A stretch of 64,000 bases of DNA from positions 124,001 to 188,000 of the forward strand of contig QPMI01000534.1 of NCBI GenBank assembly GCA_004431415.1, given 5' to 3'. The notes beneath the pieces were generated by a model. The model saw only the letters and a list, made by a program, of their open reading frames with translations, was not told where the DNA came from and made no database searches. A program made the translations under genes and the position numbers. This stretch comes from Cyanophora paradoxa (Eukaryota > Glaucocystophyceae > Cyanophorales > Cyanophoraceae). Of this stretch, positions 53,469 to 63,448 are shown piece after piece. How positions within the stretch are numbered: position 1 is the first letter of the stretch; every line of letters begins with the position of its first letter.

Positions 53469-53719
53469 TTGCTCCTCCCCGTCGATCCCCATATGCATCC
53501 CTCCCCCTACCCTCCCTCCCCCCACCCCCCCCCACGCCCCCCACCCCCCAACCCTCCGGCACCCACCTGCCTCTCTCCTCGCCGCGGGGTACGGAGGGGG
53601 AGGGGGCGGTGGTATGATGAGGCGGGGTCGAGGAGGGGTACAGCTGCAGGGGCGGCCCTCTGGCTCCAGGATCCTGAGACCTCGCTTTCACTAGTATTCA
53701 CCAGAGGCTCGGCTGATGG
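53108..53719. other. Intergenic with 34-base poly-C tract
   Basis: Poly-C at 53432-53465 followed by C-rich simple sequence to about 53570. A CCATATATAG motif lies near 53352. This is the 3' side of both flanking genes (RING copy 2, plus; MYND gene, minus). No gene recognised. Confidence 0.7.
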
Positions 53720-55328
53720 CTAGAACTCGAGGGATAGCCCGAGGCGCTTGTTGTAGTCCGCCACGAACTCGTCAAAGGTACCACGCCGGAGCCACACCCG
53801 CACCCTCCTCTCCGAATCGTCGTACCCGTACACGTCGAGCAGCTGCGCGGCGGTCGGCCCTGGCGCAGAGAGGAGGGAAAGAGGTCAAGGGGGGTACACT
53901 GTTGAAGTAGTCCCACAGGCACCAGGCGTGGTCGACCGTGAAGGGCTTGCCGTCCGTCCTAAAGACAGCGTCAGAACAGAGATGGTCGAAGCTAGAGAAG
54001 AGGGCCCGCCTGAATACGAAGGCATCCCCGACGTTGCTCTCCCACTTGGGCGGCGCGAAGCCCGAGACGGGTTCGATCATGAAGAACGTCGCCATCTACC
54101 CCGGTCCAACATCAGACTTCGAATTCCGTCAAATTTCAGGGGATTTGAGCTCCGGCGGACCTGGTTGTCGAGCCTCCCGGTGCGGGGCAGGTGCGAGTGG
54201 TCCGCTTCTCGCGCGACGCGGACGGGCACGCCGAGGAGGTGCAGCACGGGGGACGGCTCGCCCCGCTGGAAGATCGGCCCGCCGCGCCCGAGCCTGACGT
54301 TCTTCGGCTCGCCGCAGCGGCCTCCCGCCGCGATCCGCACGGCCTGCAGCGGCGCCTCCTGCGCGGGCTTTAGCGGGCGATGCGGGTACACGAGCGGGTC
54401 GCGATCGCGCCTCTGCTGGCTTGGGTTCGGCGGGGTCGGCTCGAGCTCGGGCCTGGAACTCCTCTCGGGTTCGCTTCGTGCCTTGGACGCCAGCGCCGGC
54501 GCCCCCAGCCGGTCCGGATCCCTACGCGTCGAGCGTCAGCAGCACGCAGCGCGCCGCGGAAACGGCCGCGAGAGCACCCGCGCCGGCTTGAGCTCGGCCC
54601 GGATCGGAGGCCCCGACGCCGGCCTTCCGCCGTCTCCCGTGGGGCTCTGCGGCCCGAGGTCGAGCGCGCGTGAGCTAACGGACGAGATACGAATTCGAGA
54701 GGGGAGCTTACGGCGGGGAGCACCTGGACCGGCGCCTGCGCTGGCTCGTTCAGATGCACGACTTTGAACAAAGAGAGCAGCTCCCTCGCGCGCTGCTCGA
54801 TCTCTGCCTTCGTCAGCTCGCACTTCGGCGCTGGCTCGGCGCTCTGCGCATGCGTCGACGACGATCATGAGCTGACAGCTCGGCAGCTGCAGAAGACAGC
54901 GGCCGCCTGGCGGATGCCCACCTGCGTCGGCGGCTGTGGTCGAACGATATCGCTTGAGCTCGAGCTCGTGCTCGCTGCGGCTGCAGCTGGCGGCTGCGAA
55001 TCGCTCGCTGCACGCGCAGCTGGCGCCTGTGGATCGCTCGCTGGCGACGGAGTCGCTGTCGGAGCCGGAACGCTCGAGCGCTTGCAGTTCTGCGCACGGG
55101 GCGGCTGCGCGTTAGCACGAAAGACCTAGATGCGGTTGCGTTGGCGGTTGCGGCCGCGGGCGTCGTGCGCACGGGTTTATGTGCGCGCCAGTCAGCTCGC
55201 TGGCACTCTCGCGAGCAGTAGTTGCGCTCCTCGCAGGCGCCGCAGCGCTGCGAGGCCGGGGCGCTGCAGCGGGCGCAGAAGTTCTGCTCGTCGGCCGCGG
55301 CCGCGGCTTCGGGTGAGGCGATGGCCAT
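53720..55328 (-). CDS. MYND zinc-finger protein
   Basis: Start MAIASPEAAAAADEQ at 55328 (an in-frame ATG at 55442 is possible), followed by a MYND finger: CARC ... RCGAC ... YCSRECQRADWRAHKP. Splicing GTGCGC...GTGCGCAG joins HKP to NCKRSS and supplies the final Cys. A Pro/Ala/Ser linker (SDPQAPAARAASDSQPPA) and helix KCELTKAEIEQRARELLSLF follow, then a C-terminal globular region: AVRIAAGGRCGEPKNVRLGR, VLHLLGVPVRVAREADHSHL, MATFFMIEPVSGFAPPKWES, KPFTVDHAWCLWDYF-NRPTAAQLLDVYGYDD, TFDEFVADYNKRLGLSLEF and stop TAG at 53720-53722. MYND fingers bind peptides; this C-terminal domain is not recognised. Divergent from the MscS gene. Confidence 0.72.
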
Positions 55329-55668
55329 GGCACGCTCTCGCGGTGCCCCTTCGCTGCGCGCTTCTCGCCGCAGGCGACGGGCTGCCGCGGTAGCTTCGCG
55401 GTTGCGCCGCGGCGTTCGCGGTTGCCGCCGAGCGATCGACAAGGCTGCCGCTCGAGCCTAATCGAAAGATAAGAGGATTGCGTTGCGCTCACGACGGTCG
55501 CTGAGCAGCTGCGCTTGCTCGCGGGAGTGTTTGGACTCTGTACCCCACCTGAGGGAGCTGCGAGCCGCAATTTCCCAAGCTCAGCGCCGCCGGGATAGTC
55601 TGCTCCGGCCTCAGTCAAAGCATCCAAATCAACAATCGGTCTCACCTCGGTTGGATCGCAACGCAGCG
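55329..55668. promoter_or_regulatory. Divergent intergenic region (MYND gene / MscS gene)
   Basis: 340 bp between head-to-head start codons, presumed to hold both promoters. No specific element recognised. Confidence 0.5.
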
Positions 55669-57644
55669 ATGGAGCGCCTCCTGTTCGCCGCGCCTCTGCC
55701 GACGACGCCGAGGCAATCAGCGCACGTCGTATCGCCGATCGATGTACGCGCCGCTTCCCGTCCCGCCCTGTTGCCACCGGTCACCGTCACTGCAGGTCCT
55801 GGCCGCGCCGCGGGCCCGCACGGGCACCGTGGCGGCTCGGTCGCATCATTCAGCGCCCAGGTTCACCGCAGAAAACGCGTTGAGAGCGCCGCGCGGGGTC
55901 GGGTGCAGGAGCTTCGTTGTTGATGGCCGCTCGGGCTCCGGCCTCGCCGCCGGTCGCCGCTTCCTCGGCCGTCGCGTGTCGGCAACTTCTGCACAGCAAT
56001 GCGCCGCCACGCCGGCCCGCGCGGAGCTGCTGAGTGGAGAGGAGGCCGCCGCGGACAGAGCCGACGGCTCGAACCCGTCGGCGCCAGAGCCGCAGCCGCA
56101 GCCCGAGGAAGAGCACGGAAGCGGGAGCTTCAAGTGGGCGTCGGCGAGCTCGCTCATCCTCGCCGCGGGCGTCGGCGCCTGGTTTGTCCTCACGCAGGTC
56201 CGTCTCGGAGGCGCCCCACGCGCCGCGCCCGCGCCGCGCCTCAAGCGCAGCCGGCGCGGCGCGCCGCGCAGGGCACCGAGGCGGTCATCAAGCCCTTCGT
56301 GTCGACGCTCTCCTCGCGCCTCGCCGAGTTCCTCCCCAAGCTGGGCTTCGCATTCATCAGGTGCAGATTTGATCCGCATTTCCCGCCTCGCCCGCCTCCC
56401 TCTGAGCGCCGGGGTACAGCATCGCCGCGCTCAACGTCGCCCGCCGCGTCTCCAGCAAGGTCCGCGCGCCGTACCCCTCGCCCGCGCCGCCTCCGAGCCC
56501 TGGCGTACCCTCCCCTCAGGTCCTGCGAGCCTCCGGGTCCACCAAGTTCGCTGCCGAGCACGCCGGCGTCACGCGCCTCCTCCCCATGATCGAGAGGCAT
56601 GCGGTACCCCTCCCCTGCGACCCCGCCCCTCCCTTCTGAGCGCGCCGTACCCCGCAGCCTGGCAGACATCGGCCTCATCAGCATCGGGAGCCTGAGCGTC
56701 CTCGGCACTCTCGGCATCGATGTGCGCACGTACCCCCCCCCCGCTTAAGAGAGAAGATCTAGGAGTTATCTAGATAGATCGTGGTGTACCAGGCCATGCC
56801 GTCCGTCCGGGAAATCAAACGGCCAAATGGTCTAGTGGTATGATTCTTGCTTAGGGTGCAAGAGGTCCCGGGTTCAATCCCCGGTTTGGCCCGTTTCAAA
56901 TCTCTGCCTCCGTGCGCAGTACGCCTTTTACAACACGTTTCTTATGCACTTAAATGCGGTTTTAAACCGCGCATAAGACGCCACATTAGCCGCATCCACT
57001 GTATGGGCGCGTTTCCGTCTCCGCTGCCTGCGAACAGGTTGAACGGCAGGTGAGCGCGATCGTGGCCGGCCTGGGGCTCACTGGCTTTGCCCTCGGCTTC
57101 GCGCTCAAGGTACCCCCCTTTAATCCACGTACCCCCGCCCGCTCCGGCCCGAAACTCCGGGATCCGCTCCCAGGACATGATCTCGAACTTCCTGGCCGGC
57201 ATCCTTGTGGTGCGGGGTACCCCCCGCCCGCGCGATCCGCTTTAACGATGTACCCCCATCCTTCAGATCATCTTCCAGCCGTTCAAGAACGGCGACCTGG
57301 TCAGCGTGCAGACCTTCAAGGTCCGGCCTCCTCTCCCGTTTAGAGCGTGCCCGCCCGGACCCGAACCCCCGCGCAGGGCCGCGTCGTCAACGTCGACCTG
57401 CGGTGCGCCCGCTCGCCTTACAAGCGCCCGCGCCGCCCCATCTGAGCCGCCCGGGCCAGGTACACGACGCTGCAGTGCATCCCGACGGACGGCTCGCCCC
57501 GCACGACGGTCCTCATCCCCAACCAGGCGCGCCCCTCCATGCTTAAAGCTTCTCCTGCCCTTTTCCCGGGGCCTCTGAGCGGAGCGCCTGGCGCGCGCGC
57601 GCCGGCAGATCATCCTCTCGAACACGGTCACCGTCTTCCACTGA
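55669..57644 (+). CDS. MscS-family mechanosensitive channel, probably organellar
   Basis: Small-conductance mechanosensitive ion channel family. Start MERLLFAAPLPTTPRQSAHV; the Arg/Ser/Ala-rich N-terminus (RTGTVAARSHHSAPRFTAEN) could target a plastid or mitochondrion. Exons give a first TM (SASSLILAAGVGAWFVLTQ), GTEAVIKPFVSTLSSRLAEF, FISIAALNVARRVSSK, VLRASGSTKFAAEHAGVTRL, SLADIGLISIGSLSVLGTLG, then the pore helix and beta domain: VSAIVAGLGLTGFALGFALK, DMISNFLAGILV, IIFQPFKNGDLVSVQTFK, GRVVNVDLRYTTLQCIPTDG, TTVLIPNQ, IILSNTVTVFH, stop 57642-57644. These match MscS TM3 and the following beta domain; the usual long C-terminal cage is short. Donors include GTACGC, GTCCGT, GCATGC, GTGCGC and GCGCGC. 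Intron 56722-57049 contains a tRNA gene. Confidence 0.9.
56821..56892 (+). tRNA. tRNA-Pro (anticodon AGG)
   Basis: 72-nt cloverleaf. Acceptor stem GGCCAAA/TTTGGCC, D arm GGTCTAGTGGTATGAT, anticodon stem-loop CTTGC-TTAGGGT-GCAAG with AGG at loop positions 3-5, T arm CCGGG-TTCAATC-CCCGG. The internal A and B boxes are intact, no intron and no encoded CCA. It lies inside the 328-nt intron 56722-57049 of the MscS-type channel gene, same strand. Confidence 0.96.
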
Positions 57645-57953
57645 GCCTCCGAGGCTCGGGTCGCTGGCGGCTGGGCCTCCCGGTCCCGCGGCCGGCCTCA
57701 ACTCTAGATCTCCGGAGCCACCGCCCAAGCGGCGCCGGCTGCGCCTGGGCTTCCGCTGGGCGGCGCCCGTCGCGGCCCCTAGGCCCTCTCGACCAAACTT
57801 CGAAACATTTTTTGGCTCTGATTACATGCATAGAACTGAGCTATAGGATCTGTCTGCTGTAAACTATGGAATGAAATCTCGCTAACTCCAGATTTGCGGA
57901 ACCGCACAAGCTTAAGAGCGTGCACTTGCCGACGTCGACGGCGCTCAGGAGAT
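57645..57953. other. Convergent intergenic region
   Basis: 309 bp between the stop codons of the MscS gene and the gamma-glutamyl hydrolase gene. Contains AT-rich stretches near 57800-57890 that may carry polyadenylation signals for both. No gene seen. Confidence 0.6.
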
Positions 57954-60095
57954 CTAGAAGAGGCCGCCGGCGCCGAGCTCGAGGTCGACGCCGTACCCCC
58001 GCGCCTCGGCGTCCCGCGCCCACTCGTCCCACTCCCCCTCGCCATCGATATCCGCCTCCGCGTAGACGTCTGCATGGGGCGCCGGCGCCGGCGGCCTAGG
58101 CCTCTCGAGGGGTACGGGATCCCCGAAGAAGTAGACCTGTTGGCGGGTACGGCACGATCAGTCTAGAGCCAGGGCTACGGGTACGGAGTCTAGCTCGCCT
58201 GCATGAAGGTCGGGGAGATGGGCTGCGCGTAGAACGGCGTGAAGCTGCGGCGGCGAGGGCGGGGCGGGGCGGGGCAAGGCGGGAAGCCGTAAGCGAGAGA
58301 AGGGGAGTGACGACTTCAAAGCCTCTTCCGAGGAGGGAAAGCGGAGGAAAAGAGAGGGCACCGGTAGATGAGCTGGGGCTCGAGGGCGGGGTCGAACGCG
58401 TGCGGCGAGAGCCGCGCCTCGCTCCCCAGGAACTCCGCAAAGTACTGGAGGGGGCGTGAGAAAGCTTAAGATCGAGGGAATTTGAGGGGATAATTTAATC
58501 ATGTAGTTAGACGGCCCGCCTGCATGGCGCGGATGGCCTGCGGGGAGTGGTCCACGGCGACTGCGCCCCACTCGAACGCGTTCTGCCCGCGGAGGCGTCA
58601 GTTACTTAGTTGATCCCGGGCTCTTTAGTTAGCTAATTAGCGAGTTAGCTAGCTAGTTAGTTAGTTAGTTGATCCCGGCCGGGCGCCGCGGTGCGTTTAA
58701 AAGCCCGCACCTTCTCCGGGTGCCACTGGGTGGCGTAGAACGGGAGCTTTCGGGCCTCGATCGTGGAGACGAAGCGCCGCCCCGACGCGTCCACGCTGCT
58801 CGTCAGCACCTGCCAGGGCGGGGGGTACGCGGTGAGGTTGGGGGGGGGAAGGAGAGTTAGGGGTACGCGGGCGCACGCGGAAGGCGGAGAGGCCGGGGGT
58901 ATCGCGGAAGCGCTTGCGGGACACGCAGAAGCGGTGGTTGTTCGCCGCGACGTCCTCCTGAAGGGCGTCCAGCAGCTGCGGGGGAAGGGGGGTACGTGAT
59001 TGAGGGATGGGAGGGGGTAGAGCGCGGAGTCTGAAGGGGGAGGGCAGGGAGGGCGATGTACCCAGTCGGGGGCGTCCCTGAACATATACGTGTCCCTCGC
59101 CACCTGGGGGTACGGCGACGTGAGGGAGGCGGGGGTAGGAGGCAATCGGAGGGCGGGGTACTACCTCCTCGAAGTCCAGGGGTACTGTGATGTTCTCGGC
59201 GTCGCAGGGGGTGAAGACGCGCTTGGGTGCCGCGTGAATCTTGACGAGGAGCTGCGAGGGGGGTGAGGGGGTGGACTTGGTGAGGGGTACGCGGGCCACA
59301 ATCGCTTGGCGGACCTTGAAGCCGTCGCAGGTGCCCCATACCTGGACGCGGCGCGTGGGCGGGAGGGCGAGCGGGGCGGCGCGGGGGGAAGCAAGGGGGG
59401 GGGGTACCGGGAAGTAATCGCCCCGCCGGTTGGCGTGGACCGCCTCGTGAAGGAGGAGACGGGCCGCCGTGTGCCTGGCGGGGGGGGCGCTCGAGCTCAG
59501 CTGAGCGCTCGTCTGATCTCGATCTGCGCCGCGCGCACCAGTCGTGCGTGACGTCCCCGCGGCCGCCCGGGATCACGAGCCCTGCGAAGACACGACTCAG
59601 ATGTCGTACGGCAGAGCGCGAGGGCTCGCGCGCGCCGTTCAGCGACTTGAAGAGGACCTTGAGCTCCTCGGGGGGCGTGTCGTAGAGGACGGGGAGGACG
59701 CGCAGGCCGGCGCTCTCCACCCACTTCACGTAGCTCGCCGCGATGTAGCTCTGGGGCGCCCCCGCGTCGGCTCCGCGCAGGATCGGATCGTAGAAGAGAT
59801 CTCGCGCACCTTTCCACGCGCGTGGTACGCCGCGGAGCGGCCCGTCGGCTGCGAGAGGATCTGCGGAAGGGACGGGTCGGCGACGAGCGCGGGCGCGGCG
59901 GCCGGGAGGGCCGCGAGGCCTCCAGGCTGCCCTCTCAGCGCTTTGGAGGCGCGCGCGCACCCCGATCACGGGCCGAAAGTTGACGGCGTGCCTGTCTTCG
60001 GCCTGCGGCCGCGCGCGCCCCTCCGGGTCGGACGCCGACGCCAGCGCGGCCAGCGCCAGCAATACCAGCGCCAGCGATCGCGCCCGCGGCTGCAT
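57954..60095 (-). CDS. Gamma-glutamyl hydrolase (peptidase family C26)
   Basis: Removes gamma-linked glutamates from folate polyglutamates (family function). Start 60095, MQPRARSLALVLLALAALAS, a clear signal peptide, so secreted or vacuolar. Family landmarks across exons: FRPVIG-ILSQPTGRSAAY, QSYIAASYVKWVESAGLRVL, EELKVLFKSLNG-LVIPGGRGDV, LLLHEAVHANRRGDYFP-VWGTCDGFK with the catalytic Cys in GTCDG, VLTSSVDASGRRFVSTIEAR, KLPFYATQWHPEK with the catalytic His, NAFEWGAVAVDHSPQAIRAM, YFAEFLGSEARLSPHAFDPA. A C-terminal acidic extension (VYAEADIDGEGEWDEWARDA) ends at stop 57954-57956. Donors are GTGCGC, GCGCGC, GTACCC and GTCCGC. Start codons of this gene and the CxxCxGxG gene lie 124 bp apart. Confidence 0.93.
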
Positions 60096-60219
60096 CGCGC
60101 TCGCCCGGGAGAAAACCGCCGCCCCTTGGCACCGCCGTCGGCGCAGCCGTTCTTGAGCTTGGAGCCGTGACGGCTCAAGGCTTGAACCTGAGACTCGGCT
60201 TGCTCGAAGCGATCCAAGC
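60096..60219. promoter_or_regulatory. Compact bidirectional promoter region
   Basis: Only 124 bp separates the ATGs of the divergent gamma-glutamyl hydrolase and DnaJ-type zinc-finger genes, so both must share promoter DNA or use very short 5' UTRs. No TATA element seen. Confidence 0.55.
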
Positions 60220-60924
60220 ATGGAGAACCTGCTGGCAGATCCCATCCGCAGCGCCTTTGGTCTGGTCGCCCTCGGCGTCGCTGGCGTCGCAGCGGCGAAG
60301 GAGCTCCGCGTGGCCGGCCAGGTTCGCATCTCCGCCGCCGCCGGGCCCTCTCCCGGCGACGCCGCTGTGCAAAGCTAAGCGATCCGAGCACTCCGAGCCC
60401 GCTGCTCAAGCCCCGCCGCCGGCCACGTGCGGCCGGTCGCACGCGGCGGCCCGGCAGAGAGCAGCGCCGCCCCGCTGACGCCTTCGCGCGCGCAGAAGAA
60501 GAAGGCCGCCAAGTGCACGCGCTGCAAGGGCAGCGGCATCTCCGCCCCGTGCACAGTCTGCGGGGTGCGGCCGGGCCGCGGCGTCCCAGTCGGAATGTAT
60601 GTGCGCCCGCTCATCATCGGCCGCGGCGCGCTGCGCAGGGCGTCGGCTTCGCGAAGATGCCAGACCGGACGGGTCTCGGCAGCATTGCTGAGTGGCGGTG
60701 CGCGCGCGCGCGCGCCTCTGCTGAAGCTGGCTCCAGCGTGCCGACGCCTGCGGCTGACGCGGGCGGCCACGCCGCGGCAGGTCCCCCGCGAACAAGTGCC
60801 AGGCGTGCGGCGGCTCGCAGGGCACCCTCTGCACAGGTGCGCATGCGCCCCGGGCCCCGCGCCGCCCCTCCCTAACCTCTCTCCCCGGCAGACTGCAGCG
60901 GCTCGGGCTTCGTGTTCAAGTAGC
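60220..60924 (+). CDS. DnaJ-type CxxCxGxG zinc-finger protein (BSD2-like)
   Basis: Start MENLLADPIRSAFGLVALGV, with one N-terminal hydrophobic segment (AFGLVALGVAGVAAA). Exons then give KKKAAKCTRCKGSGISAPCT-VCG, GVGFAKMPDRTGLGSIAEW, RSPANKCQACGGSQGTLCTD and CSGSGFVFK, stop 60922-60924. Four CxxC pairs (CTRC, CTVC, CQAC, CTDC), two followed by GSG, match the DnaJ cysteine-rich zinc domain without a J domain. Such proteins (for example plant BSD2/PSA2) act as thiol or folding factors in plastids; this assignment is by analogy. Donors: GTTCGC, GTGCGG, GTGCGC, GTGCGC. Predicted size about 100 residues. Confidence 0.82.
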
Positions 60925-60995
60925 GTGTCGCCAGACCGCGCGCCCGCCTGTATAATTCTAACTAACCTGTAGCAAAGCTCGGATACCGATTTGCG

Positions 60996-63089
60996 CTAGG
61001 GCAGGGGTAGGACGGCCTCGCGGGGGTAGTACAGCGTCGCGGGGTCCTTGCCCCCCCTCCGGGAGAGTTCCACGCCCGTCAGCTTCACCTGAACACGGGC
61101 CGGCGGCGCTCAGGGGGCGAAGATCCGAACCGGGCCGGGCCGGAAAGCCCTAGAGGGAGAAATGGCCCCACCTCCCCGAAATCGAAGGAGGCGAAGTCGC
61201 GTAGGATGCCCGACGCGTCGAACGAGACCCGCGGGGCCCGCCTGCGCAGAAGGGGTGTTCATGGGGGCTACACGGCGACTGGGAGGGGGGTACGGCGCAC
61301 TCGGCGGGGGCGTCGTTCTTCCGGTACTTCCTGCGGGCGCGCGGGCGTCGGGGGGGCACAGCATTGCGGGAGGGGAGGAAGGGAGGGGGGGTACGAGTTC
61401 ATGAGAGTGGCGTGCAGCTTGAGGGCCCGCGACGACTGCTGCTCGTCCACCTGCGGGCCGCGGGTTCGAATCCGACGGGAAAGGCTTCCGGCGGGCGCCG
61501 CACCAGCCCCGCGGTTCGAAACTCAGCCATGACCGCGTCTGCGGGAGCGAGGGGGAGGGGGAGGGGGGGGGGGGAGGAGGGAGGTGGGAGACGCGGTGAG
61601 CACGCAAAAAGTATATACATGTACCCCCCGCGGCGCACCGCAGAGCCGCGAGAGGCGGTCGAGTCCAGTCCCCACTTTCGCATACAGAACGTCGACCTCG
61701 CCCTGCGCGGCGGACCCGGGTTCGAGACCGCGCGGGGGAGTTTCGAAGAGAGAGAAGCGAGGCTGTACCCGGTCGTCGCACATGTAGTCGAGCCCCGAGA
61801 GGCCCACCGAGAGCGGCTTCTTCCCCAGCTCCCGCTCCACCGCCTTGGCGCACCTGGGGGGTACAGGGTCTGTCGGACGCGCGGCCCCTTCCGGCGGGTA
61901 CGAGATGAGCGCCGCGCCCGGCCTACCTCTGGAGGGCGGCCTCGGCGTCTCGCCTCGCGCCGGCGCCGTAGAGCCTCAGCATGACGAGGGTCAGGTGCAT
62001 CTGCTCCGGGGGTACGAAGATCGACGGGTCCTTGGGGGGGGGGGGGGGGGGGGAAGGGGGGGGGTCAGAGTGCGGAGAAGGGGGCGGGGGGGAGCGGGCG
62101 CGGGGTACGGCGCACGACGCCGCGGGCGGTGCCATAGCGGGCGAGGACCTGCTCCCTGAACGCCGCCACGCGCTGCCAGTGCTGGCTCCCCTGCGAGCCC
62201 AGCCGGATGCTGCGGGGCGCGTCGGGGGTACGGGAGCGGGCGGGGGATACGCGCGCCTGACGAAGTGCGTGTAGGGGAGGCTGCGGAGTGCCTCCTCCAT
62301 GATGATCTCCACGCGCGTGCGCGCCGACGAGACGGCCGCCTGCGTCGGGCCCCGGATCACTGCGGCGGGAGGCGCGGTGAAGGTCAGTCAATCGCAGGGG
62401 CGAAGGCGAGGGGCGGCGGGAGGGACGGGGGCACCGATCTCCTCGGCGGGGTCGTCCTGCCGCGGGATGGCGATCGTCGCGCCCGTCTCCGACTGGATCT
62501 GAGCGCCGCCGCCGGCAGTGAGCGTGGAGGGCGAACGGGCATTGGCCTACGCCGCTATGCGACGCATCGGTCCGAACGGGGCGCGCGAGCGGCTTCGCAC
62601 CTTGTTCTTGGTGGCCCCTTGCCTGCCGATGAGGAACCGGAAGCTGCGGGGCGGCGTCAGGGGTTGGCAGGCGTCGGCGGGTCCGACGGAGGTCTGCTTC
62701 GAGCGCCGCCGCCATTCTTAGCACTCGCGCGCTCTTCTGAGGCTAAAGCAGAACAGATCTAGGTCCCTGTTGCACGGCTGCACGCCGCGCGCCCGCGGGG
62801 GAACTCCAGGTCGAGCGAGCCATGGCCAGGGGCTGCATGGGGAGCAGGGCACGCACAAGTCGCGCGCGAGGGGAATCCGCAGCTTAAAGCCGTCACCGTC
62901 GCGCTGGATGGCCGCGTCCGCATCGTCCGCGTCCACGAACGCGTCGTCCTCGAAGCCGTCCTCCTCCTCTTCATCGTCGAAGTCCTCGTCGTGCTGCAGG
63001 ATCGCATCCTCGCCCTCGTCCAGCGGCACTCGGTACGTGCGCTCCCCGATGGACACGAGGCGGACGCGCCCGCCGCCAACAAGCGCCAT
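60996..63089 (-). CDS. ASCC1: ASCC1-like protein: KH domain plus 2H (AKAP7-like) phosphoesterase domain
   Basis: Relative of activating signal cointegrator complex subunit 1 (RNA binding, alkylation-damage repair and transcription co-activation in animals). Start 63089 MALVGGGRVRLVSIGERTYR, acidic stretch (DFDDEEEEDGFEDDAFVDAD), then a KH domain: FFRFLIGRQGATKNK with the GxxG loop, IQSETGATIAIPRQDDPAEE, IVIRGPTQAAVSSARTRVEI. A linker IRLGSQGSQHWQRVAAFREQ leads to the 2H fold: KDPSIFVPPEQMHLTLVMLR (first HxT, HLT), AVERELGKKPLSVGLSGLDY, VDEQQSSRALKLHATLMNS (second HxT, HAT), ASGILRDFASFDFGEV, KLTGVELSRRGGKDPATLYY, stop 60996-60998. Domain order and both HxT motifs fit the family. Convergent with the CxxCxGxG gene with only about 70 bp between stops. 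Confidence 0.9.
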
Positions 63090-63448
63090 CTCCTGAGGCG
63101 CGGCGCAGCGTGAGGCATGGCCGCGCGCCGAGCACTCAACGACAAGTGAAGTGAGCACCTCGATGAGAGTGAAGAGAGCTAAGCTAGCGAGCGAGTTGCG
63201 CTTGTGCAAACGAAGATAACAGTACCCCACCCATTCAGACGAAGTTCAGGTCTTGGGCTCCCAGGCGAGCGCGAACAAGCTGCAGGCGCGGTCTACAGAT
63301 ATCTCTGCCTAGCTGCCCTCCCGACAGCACATCCTGAAGCGCACCTGGAGCGTTCGCATACCGTGGCCGGAGCGTCTGCCAGTCTGGAGCTGAGCGTTCG
63401 CATCGCGGTCGCTGAGGTCGCGCTCGTCAGTCTCTGCGCTCCGAATTG
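63090..63448. promoter_or_regulatory. Divergent intergenic region (ASCC1-like / unknown)
   Basis: 359 bp between head-to-head ATGs. No specific element recognised. Confidence 0.5.

Noticed and set aside
55080-55200. MYND finger missing its last Cys (HKPVR in genomic frame)
   Set aside because: Splicing from the GTGCGC donor after HKP to the GTGCGCAG acceptor gives HKPNC, restoring the normal finger.
61440-61505. GGGTTCGAATCC, a B-box-like word that might mark a tRNA
   Set aside because: No acceptor, D or anticodon stems can be formed around it, and it lies in an intron of the ASCC1-like gene.
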